Positions 40,390 through 45,126 of a stretch of 45,126 nt of DNA are shown one piece after another (position 1 is the stretch's first letter; every line of letters starts with the position of its first letter). The DNA is from CAYNTG01 sp964400105 (lineage in GTDB: Bacteria > UBP14 > UBA6098), in NCBI GenBank assembly GCA_964400105.1, contig CAYNTG010000010.1:1-45126 (forward strand). Reading direction: 5' to 3'. Position numbers and translations under genes: made by a program. Below the pieces are notes generated by a model that saw only the letters and a list, made by a program, of their open reading frames with translations, had not been told where the DNA came from and ran no database searches.

Positions 40390-40882
40390 GTTTTTTCGCG
40401 AGCTGTGCATATGTTAAAGCGTGTTGTTTGAGTTTTTCAAAATCCTCTTCAGAGAGCTTTCTCATAAGTTTCGCCGGGACGCCTCCGACGAGGGTATGCG
40501 GTGGAATTCGCTTTCCCGGTGTAACCAGCGCATTGGCCGCGACGATGCTGCCGGTCCCAATGATCGCGCCGTCGAGAACGACGGCTCCCATACCGATGAG
40601 ACAGCAATCTTCGAGCGTGCATCCGTGGATCGTCGCCGCGTGTCCGATGGTAACGTCGTTTCCGATCACGACCGGCTTATCCTCATCGACATGGATGACG
40701 CAAATGTCCTGGATATTCGTCCGGTCTCCGATAACGATCGAGTTGATATCCGCGCGAAGAACCGCACCGAACCAAACGCTCGAATCGGCGCCGATTTCGA
40801 TATCGCCGATGAGGGTCGCGTTCTCGGCGACGAATGCGCTCTCGTGAATCGCCGGCTTCTTTCCGTGGAATTCTTTAATCAT
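40376..40882 (-). CDS. Gamma-carbonic-anhydrase-family protein
   Basis: 168-aa left-handed beta-helix protein of the YrdA/PaaY/gamma-CA family. Hexapeptide repeats run from about residue 20 to 130. The three zinc-type histidines are at ICVIHVD, TIGHAATIH and the last of these. The conserved start is IHESAFVAENATLIGDIEIG, followed by SSVWFGAVLRAD. Activity as a carbonic anhydrase varies among members, so catalysis is not certain. GGAGG precedes ATG 40882, immediately after the DUF151 stop. It has no functional link to its operon neighbours that I can see. Confidence 0.92.
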   Translation of the reverse strand: MIKEFHGKKPAIHESAFVAENATLIGDIEIGADSSVWFGAVLRADINSIVIGDRTNIQDICVIHVDEDKPVVIGNDVTIGHAATIHGCTLEDCCLIGMGAVVLDGAIIGTGSIVAANALVTPGKRIPPHTLVGGVPAKLMRKLSEEDFEKLKQHALTYAQLAKKHEEA

Positions 40883-41347
40883 CTAACCTCCGAGAAGTTG
40901 TTCCGGATTAATTCTCCTGAGCTTCTTTTCGAGTTTTCGTCTTTTTTCGTCATTTGGGTCGGAACTGATCGTCGGGATTTCGTCTTTCATGAATATAGGT
41001 GCGCCTGTGCGGACCGCCAGGGCTATGGCGTCCGATGGGCGCGAGTCCACGACGATGAGATCACCATCTTTTTGAACATAAAGCAGGGCATAATAGGTGT
41101 TATCCTGAATGGCCGTGATCACGACGCGCTCGATGTCGGCCTCCAGCCCCGTGATGAGATTCACGATGAGATCGTGTGTTAGCGGGCGAGGAGGTTCAAA
41201 ATTTGAAAGCCCCAATGCTATCGAGATAGCCTCGTGGTTACCAATCCAGATAGGAATGATATCGTCATCCTCCTCGACGCGTAACACAACGACCATATCG
41301 TTAGATACGCTATCGATTGCAAGGCTTTCAATAATAAGTAGCTTCAT
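40883..41347 (-). CDS. DUF151 (bifunctional nuclease) family protein
   Basis: 154 aa. The DUF151 core is visible in LPIWIGNHEAISIALGL-like IIPIWIGNHEA, the RPLTHDLI segment and DSRPSDAIALAVRTGAPIFM. Members are called bifunctional nucleases after a plant homologue; the bacterial role is unclear. The open frame runs to 41485, but ATG 41347 overlaps the DUF3307 stop (ATGA), and the protein from there matches the family start MKLLIIESLAID. The tail is basic and helical. Confidence 0.9.
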   Translation of the reverse strand: MKLLIIESLAIDSVSNDMVVVLRVEEDDDIIPIWIGNHEAISIALGLSNFEPPRPLTHDLIVNLITGLEADIERVVITAIQDNTYYALLYVQKDGDLIVVDSRPSDAIALAVRTGAPIFMKDEIPTISSDPNDEKRRKLEKKLRRINPEQLLGG

Positions 41348-42021
41348 CTTTGTAAAAGAATAAATCGCGCGATAAGCCCGAGCACGAAAGCGAACCCCCA
41401 ACAATATGGAGCGATCCCGATCTCGCGCCCCTTGAACCATCCGACTATCCTCGGCACGAGGATCAAAAGACCGAAAATGAACCATCCGAACTGAAGCCCT
41501 ATCGTGAAAAGGACTCCGCCTTCCATAAGAGAAAGATAACCGCGCTTTTGGCCGAGAATTACATTTGGTTTTAAATAGCTGCCGGTAACCTCGGCCTTAA
41601 CGATCTCGAAAATAACAGGTCCGCCCCAGACCGCCACTATCGCTAAAGCCAACGGCCCATATGCCGGCATATAATCGATCACCCGGAACTGCAGGATATG
41701 CGAGACCACAAGCAGGCTTGCGATATGCAACATTTGATCACCCGTAAATAGCCACAGCGATTCCCGACCGATCTTTTTCTGGAGGTGGCTTTTAGCGAGG
41801 TCCACACCGAAGTGAAACAGCACCAAAGAGCACACTGCTATAACGACCGTCCTCGATTCCAGATAATCGCGAAGTGTAACCGTCATCGCCGCCGCGAAAA
41901 TGCCGACATGGATAGCTATCCCCCAGACCTTTCGCTTTGCGATAATCAAAGCGTCTGGCTGGAATGCAAAATCCGCCGCGACGTGGGCGAGCATCAGCCT
42001 CCAAAAAAGCGGGCAGTTCAC
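41344..42021 (-). CDS. DUF3307 membrane protein
   Basis: 225 aa with about six membrane helices. The N-terminal LMLAHVAADFAFQPD and the later FHFGVDLAKSHLQKK and FTGDQMLHIASLL are the histidine/aspartate signatures of DUF3307. Function is unknown; the conserved His/Asp within the membrane suggest a site for metal or lipid. The start is GTG 42021, a few bases after the rplI stop at 42029. Its stop overlaps the DUF151 start, so it is coupled into the ribosomal-protein operon. Confidence 0.82.
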   Translation of the reverse strand: MNCPLFWRLMLAHVAADFAFQPDALIIAKRKVWGIAIHVGIFAAAMTVTLRDYLESRTVVIAVCSLVLFHFGVDLAKSHLQKKIGRESLWLFTGDQMLHIASLLVVSHILQFRVIDYMPAYGPLALAIVAVWGGPVIFEIVKAEVTGSYLKPNVILGQKRGYLSLMEGGVLFTIGLQFGWFIFGLLILVPRIVGWFKGREIGIAPYCWGFAFVLGLIARFILLQR

Positions 42022-42028
42022 TACTGCC

Positions 42029-42472
42029 TCAGGCGCTGACTACCCAGACTCTGATCTGTGGTCGAACCTCGGCATGTAGCTTGACCTCGACGTTATACAC
42101 GCCGAGTTGTTTAATCGGTTCTTCGAGTTGGATGGTCTTTCGATCGATATTGAACCCTTTATTTCGCAGCGCATCGGTTATCATATGCGTCGTAACGGCG
42201 CCGAAAACCTTGTCTTCCTCGCCCACCTGAACCTGGATGTCGATGCTGAAACCATCGAGCTTCTCTGCGAGTAAGGAGAGGGTGCGTTTGCGTTTTTCTT
42301 CGCGGTTGGCTCTCGTAACCTTGATCTGTTCGACGTTAGCAAGATTACTTTTGACGGCTTTGACCGCGAGTTTTTTTGGGATAAGAAAGTTACGCGCATA
42401 ACCATCGGATACATCGACGATATCGCCGGCATTACCGAGGCTTCTAACATCTTCTGTGATGATAATCTTCAT
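42029..42472 (-). CDS. rplI: Ribosomal protein bL9
   Basis: 147-aa large-subunit protein. N-terminal domain MKIIITEDVRSLGNAGDIVDVSDGYARNFLIP is unmistakable; the long central helix and C-terminal domain (VGEEDKVFGAVTTHMI) are complete. It follows rpsR by nine bases, giving the usual rpsF-rpsR-rplI order. Confidence 0.98.
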   Translation of the reverse strand: MKIIITEDVRSLGNAGDIVDVSDGYARNFLIPKKLAVKAVKSNLANVEQIKVTRANREEKRKRTLSLLAEKLDGFSIDIQVQVGEEDKVFGAVTTHMITDALRNKGFNIDRKTIQLEEPIKQLGVYNVEVKLHAEVRPQIRVWVVSA

Positions 42473-42481
42473 TTTGCCCCC

Positions 42482-42748
42482 TTACCGGTAGACATCGACT
42501 TTAAATGGCACCAAAGCGATGGAACGTGCTCTTTTGATAGCGTGAGCGATCCGCCTTTGATGTTTCGAACAGTTGCCGTTCACGCGCCGGGCTACGATCT
42601 TTCCGCGGTCCGATATATACTTCCTCATAAGCGGGACATCTTTGTAGTCGATGACGATATCCGGCTCGTCGCAGAAAAGGCAAGTCCTTCTCCGCACCTT
42701 GAATCTTGCAGGTTTTCTGCCCTTAGATTTCCCCGATGACCGTTGCAT
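42482..42748 (-). CDS. rpsR: Ribosomal protein bS18
   Basis: 88 aa. Core YKDVPLMRKYISDRGKIVARRVNGNCSKHQRRI is characteristic, as is the C-terminal basic tail. It also has CLFCDEPD, a CxxC pair seen in some S18 proteins. The frame is open to 42787, but ATG 42748 has GGGG seven bases before it, so the gene begins inside the end of rpsF (26-bp overlap). No ssb gene lies between rpsF and rpsR. Confidence 0.96.
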   Translation of the reverse strand: MQRSSGKSKGRKPARFKVRRRTCLFCDEPDIVIDYKDVPLMRKYISDRGKIVARRVNGNCSKHQRRIAHAIKRARSIALVPFKVDVYR

Positions 42749-43076
42749 CTTTGTCCCCTTTCTCGATCGATTCCGGCATATGCTCACTGACGACGATCAT
42801 ATGTCTAATCACGTCCTCCTTTAACATCAGAGCATCGCGGATTTTGTGAGGGGCAGTCGGTTCTGCATCGAAATAGTAGAACACGTAATACCCGCTCTCG
42901 TGTTTTTTAACTTTATAAGCGAGGGTTCGCAAACCCCAGATATCTTTGCCGATCATCTCGCCGCCAACCGAAATTATGAGATTCTCAACCTTTGCAATAT
43001 GCGTGTCGAGAAGACCTTCATCGATTTCCGGGCTGAAGATTGTGGGCATTTCATAACGTTTTTTCTGTTCCTCCAT
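42723..43076 (-). CDS. rpsF: Ribosomal protein bS6
   Basis: 117 aa from ATG 43076, which has AAAGGAG at good spacing. S6 features are KRYEMPTIFSPEI at the N-terminus, GLRTLAYKVKKHESGYYVFYYFDA and VIRHMIVV. The open frame runs on to 43184, but those residues are not S6-like and lie over a leader structure. The C-terminal extension after residue 100 is acidic. It is first in the long minus-strand operon, directly behind a strong promoter. Confidence 0.95.
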   Translation of the reverse strand: MEEQKKRYEMPTIFSPEIDEGLLDTHIAKVENLIISVGGEMIGKDIWGLRTLAYKVKKHESGYYVFYYFDAEPTAPHKIRDALMLKEDVIRHMIVVSEHMPESIEKGDKDATVIGEI

Positions 43077-43087
43077 CACTCTCCTTT

Positions 43088-43133
43088 GAACGTGGACCAT
43101 CATAGATGGGGCATAGGGAGTGCCATGCCGTTC
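43088..43133 (-). promoter_or_regulatory. Structured rpsF leader, candidate autoregulatory element
   Basis: Just before the rpsF ribosome binding site, the leader can form two perfect 5-bp hairpins, GGCAT/ATGCC (43110-43114 and 43125-43129) and CCATC/GATGG (43097-43101 and 43105-43109). They are closed by GAACG/CGTTC (43088-43092 and 43129-43133). S6:S18-binding leaders are known before rpsF in many bacteria; whether this is a member is inference. Confidence 0.4.
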
Positions 43134-43155
43134 TTTTAGTTTCTTCAAGCTGCTA

Positions 43156-43184
43156 ATTATAATTACTTCTTTCATCAAAAACAA
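43156..43184 (-). promoter_or_regulatory. Promoter of the rpsF operon
   Basis: On the minus strand, a perfect TATAAT (43156-43161) has TTGTTT (43179-43184) 17 bp upstream, about 80 bp before ATG 43076. Confidence 0.8.
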
Positions 43185-43363
43185 GTTATTTCCCGATGAT
43201 ACTTGTTTTAAATAATTTTGATCGAGATTTCTTGTTTTCTATCAAAAATCAGCAATCTCGAATTCGTGCAATAGGTTCTATCGCAGGCGAATATTTTTTT
43301 CAGTTTTTTTTGGGTGGGGGAGGGGTGTGGTTCCGACGCCCCCTGCGCGCGAAAATCAATTTT

Positions 43364-44377
43364 TTACCACGGCATACAGCACAAACCGGAGCTTCGGTCG
43401 CCACCAATATCTTTTCGCATAATGCCTATTGTAAAGGAAAGGCTATGCTGGATGCCCATATCCTCTTTCTCGTCCCAATCGATATCCGCCTCGCCGACGA
43501 AGACAAGGGAATACCGCAGATCGGCCACAAGGCGAAAATCGTATGTTTGGAATGCGATTATCCCGCCGCCAAATGTAATAGCCGGGCCGTCTCCGCTTGC
43601 AGTATGGAAACTATCCCCTTCCTCGACGATATACGGCATATCCATCACCCACTCGATGCCCGCCGATCCGCCGAGATAGGGCGAAAAGTCCTTAGGAGAA
43701 AATATATAATAAGCTCCGATAGAAAGGCCGAAAGCAGTGACATCGCCGCCGGAGCAGCCATAACCACGCCCTTCCACAAAAAGTTTTTCGATCTCATACA
43801 TCGCGACAGCCTCATAGTTCCACATTTGTTCCTTGCCGTAACTATCGCCAAGCGGGAAGCGATATCCGATTTTCACGCCGACGGTGTAGAAATTCTTCTG
43901 ACGTTTTGGCTCCTCCGTTTCGGTCATCGTGATATTCGTTTTATCGATAACCTCACCGGCCTTTTTCCCCTCTGCTATACCGATAGAAAGACGCTCGACA
44001 ACGACATCGAGGTCTTCGACCGTCTGCGATGTGAGTTTGTCGGTATGCACGCTTCGCCCCGATCTATCCGTAACATAGATATTCACGATAATCTTATCGC
44101 CCAATTTGGCGAGGCTGCCGTAAAGCGCCTGCTGCGTGTTGTGTTTTTGTGCGCCGGCGGAAGCGCACGCATCGTCGTTGCAAATCTCGCCCTCCGCCGC
44201 CTCCATCGTGCTGTAATCCAGCTCGGCGAGATTAGATTTAAAAAGCTCCAGAACGGCGTCTGTCGTCGCCTTGTCGAGGCCTGTCGATTTAAATTCATAG
44301 ATCAAAATCGACGTGCTGGCAAAGGCGCTTAAAGATATAAGGATCATCATAATCACTACAACAATTGTTTTTTTCAT
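43364..44377 (-). CDS. Outer-membrane beta-barrel protein with N-terminal periplasmic domain
   Basis: 337 aa with a signal peptide (residues 4-20, FASTS). An N-terminal alpha/beta domain of about 110 residues (ILIYEFKSTGLDKATTDAVLELF, LYGSLAKLGDKIIVNIYVTD) resembles the TolB/CsgG-type domain often fused to such barrels. From about 165 to the end, alternating amphipathic strands rich in Tyr, Gly and Phe form an eight-stranded-type barrel (FYTVGVKIGYRF, AVAMYEIEKLFVEGRGYG, GAYYIFSPK...YLGGSAGIEW). The last residues SGLCCMPW are atypical for a barrel end. The antisense frame of 378 codons over the same DNA is rejected. Confidence 0.8.
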   Translation of the reverse strand: MKKTIVVVIMMILISLSAFASTSILIYEFKSTGLDKATTDAVLELFKSNLAELDYSTMEAAEGEICNDDACASAGAQKHNTQQALYGSLAKLGDKIIVNIYVTDRSGRSVHTDKLTSQTVEDLDVVVERLSIGIAEGKKAGEVIDKTNITMTETEEPKRQKNFYTVGVKIGYRFPLGDSYGKEQMWNYEAVAMYEIEKLFVEGRGYGCSGGDVTAFGLSIGAYYIFSPKDFSPYLGGSAGIEWVMDMPYIVEEGDSFHTASGDGPAITFGGGIIAFQTYDFRLVADLRYSLVFVGEADIDWDEKEDMGIQHSLSFTIGIMRKDIGGDRSSGLCCMPW

Positions 44378-44750
44378 CTTTATCTAAAATCCTTTCTCGC
44401 ACAGACGCTCCCGCGTGAGTGGGTTATTATTCGGCGCTCTGTATCATTCTATTTACATCACCATTAATATAATCCATTTCCCGTATCGCACAATGGGATT
44501 GTTTCACGGTTCGACCAATATCGAAGCGACATCCCTGCTCGAGATGTTTTTAAGCACACTGGAATTCCAGCGGGACGGCATCCTGCGTCTGCTCGTGCCT
44601 GTTATATCCATTTTTTTTGTTCGTCGTGTTATCATTGTCTTATATCCGTAGTCCTGGATACAATAAAGAATATACCGAGTCGCTCGGCTGATGTCAAATG
44701 ATATGCCGCGACCTATGCTCCAAACCACCGGCAACTCCGGCGCATATAGG
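44378..44750. other. Intergenic region without a supported gene
   Basis: About 370 bp. A few open frames (35-78 codons) exist on both strands but none has a ribosome binding site or recognisable family. Notable are a perfect 12-bp palindrome CTGGAATTCCAG at about 44560 and a GACATC...GATGT hairpin next to it. It may be a dispersed repeat or a small RNA; I cannot decide. Confidence 0.5.
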
Positions 44751-44859
44751 CTATTCGAGAAGGACTGCTTTCGTCGTGATCGTCCTCGAAGGCGATATCA
44801 GCCGAACGAAATAAATTCCAGAAGGCAAATTATCCGGTCGCCATACAACTTCGTCGGGC
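44751..44859 (-). pseudogene. Severed end of a C-terminal sorting domain
   Basis: On the minus strand the frame reads DEVVWRPDNLPSGIYFVRL and ends KAVLLE before TAG 44751-44753. That is the last third of a T9SS-type sorting domain (pattern hEVVWxxxxLxSGxYFxRL...KxVLL). It has no start and is separated from the upstream coding part (44974-45126) by the 118-bp composite repeat. Removing exactly that element would restore the frame. Confidence 0.65.
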
Positions 44860-44977
44860 GTAGGGGCGCGGTTTCCGCGCCCTCTCTCCGTCGTTTCGAT
44901 ACGCCCTTCGGGCTACTCAACGACCAGACATCCGGTGGCTGAGTAGGCGATAGCCGTATCGAAGCCCCCCACCCTAC
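44860..44977. repeat. 118-bp composite palindromic element (GTAGGGG ... CCCTAC)
   Basis: The element opens with a GTAGGGG hairpin (GGGCGCGG-TTT-CCGCGCCC, 44864-44882). Two inverted copies of a TTCGATACG...CTACTCA unit follow (about 44894-44925 and 44934-44966), and it ends CCCTAC. The centre of each copy is a small hairpin with different bases (GCCC-TTC-GGGC and GGC-TATC-GCC). Confidence 0.8.
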
Positions 44978-45126
44978 GCCGGATATTCTCCCACAACCGG
45001 CCCGGTCCATTCGCCCTCGACATCGGCCGCATCGACACCGCAGGCCCAGTATGCACACTTGTCGTCGGGAGCGATATCCGAGTCGGCGAATGGGTCTTCA
45101 TTCAGCCCCTCGACATAATTTTCCTC
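44974..45126 (-). CDS. Partial secreted protein, interrupted at its 3' end
   Basis: 51 codons run in from the window edge on the minus strand. The end reads CAYWACGVDAADVEGEWTGP, like the last strands of a fibronectin-III domain, and it stops at a TAG (44974-44976) made by the edge of the composite repeat. The protein body lies outside the window. With the sorting-domain piece at 44751-44859 it was probably one secreted protein. Confidence 0.65.
   Translation of the reverse strand, partial: EENYVEGLNEDPFADSDIAPDDKCAYWACGVDAADVEGEWTGPVVGEYPA

Noticed and set aside
43312..43332. G-rich run as a G-quadruplex
   Set aside because: Only three runs of three or more G are present (GGG, GGGGG, GGGG); a four-run quadruplex would need splitting of one run.
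43196..44332. Plus-strand frame of 378 codons
   Set aside because: It lies antisense to the beta-barrel gene, has no family features and no ribosome binding site; the minus-strand protein has a signal peptide and barrel strands.

Overview
The window (45,126 bases with one 100-N scaffold gap at 18082-18181) looks like a fragment of a metagenome-assembled genome from an anaerobic, Gram-negative bacterium. Anaerobic metabolism is suggested by a one-chain pyruvate:ferredoxin oxidoreductase. A double membrane is suggested by several lipoproteins, a beta-barrel protein and remnants of C-terminal secretion (T9SS/FlgD-like) sorting domains. Sorting domains together with MutL/GlmL-type ATPases and DUF6754 proteins point towards the FCB group or a neighbouring candidate phylum; I cannot name the lineage more precisely. 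No prophage, CRISPR array, insertion sequence or rRNA was seen.

Layout. 0-9 kb: tRNA-Ser, two small envelope genes, a TPR protein, a membrane-anchored AmrS-like radical SAM enzyme, RecD2 helicase, gyrA and an MBL-fold hydrolase. 9-14 kb: a tight operon, mostly with ATGA-type overlaps: nadC, a degenerate biotin-ligase-fold protein, a PASTA protein, an eIF2B-like protein, a HAD phosphatase and a Big2/propeller lipoprotein. 15-18 kb: nifJ. 18-20 kb: a DUF2089 / DUF4097 / SHOCT-like operon hiding a 26-codon basic ORF. 20-24.7 kb: a sorting-domain remnant between palindromic GTAGGGG elements, then prfA, a DUF1385 gene, rpmE, pyrF, pyrE and an odd tRNA-Leu. 24.7-26.6 kb: a tandemly duplicated two-gene module (76-aa membrane protein plus DUF2975) followed by a YozG-like XRE regulator. 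26.6-28.9 kb: an AT-rich gene remnant, a catalytically degenerate 5'-nucleotidase-family protein and a small lipoprotein.

28.9-43.2 kb is one long co-directional stretch on the minus strand. It starts at a strong promoter before rpsF-rpsR-rplI, continues through DUF3307, DUF151, gamma carbonic anhydrase and a TPR/periplasmic-binding lipoprotein-like gene, and ends in what I consider the most interesting part: a set of genes built around a MutL-family ASKHA ATPase, a barrel-sandwich/KOW protein, a 118-aa protein that seems to start at an AUU codon, a lipoprotein with fibronectin-like repeats fused to a DUF6754 membrane domain, and three further membrane proteins, two of which share motifs. No glutamate mutase subunit is nearby, so the ATPase probably serves a membrane complex of unknown function rather than mutase reactivation.

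43.3-45.1 kb holds a beta-barrel protein gene and, at the window edge, a secreted-protein gene whose sorting domain is interrupted by a 118-bp composite palindromic element.
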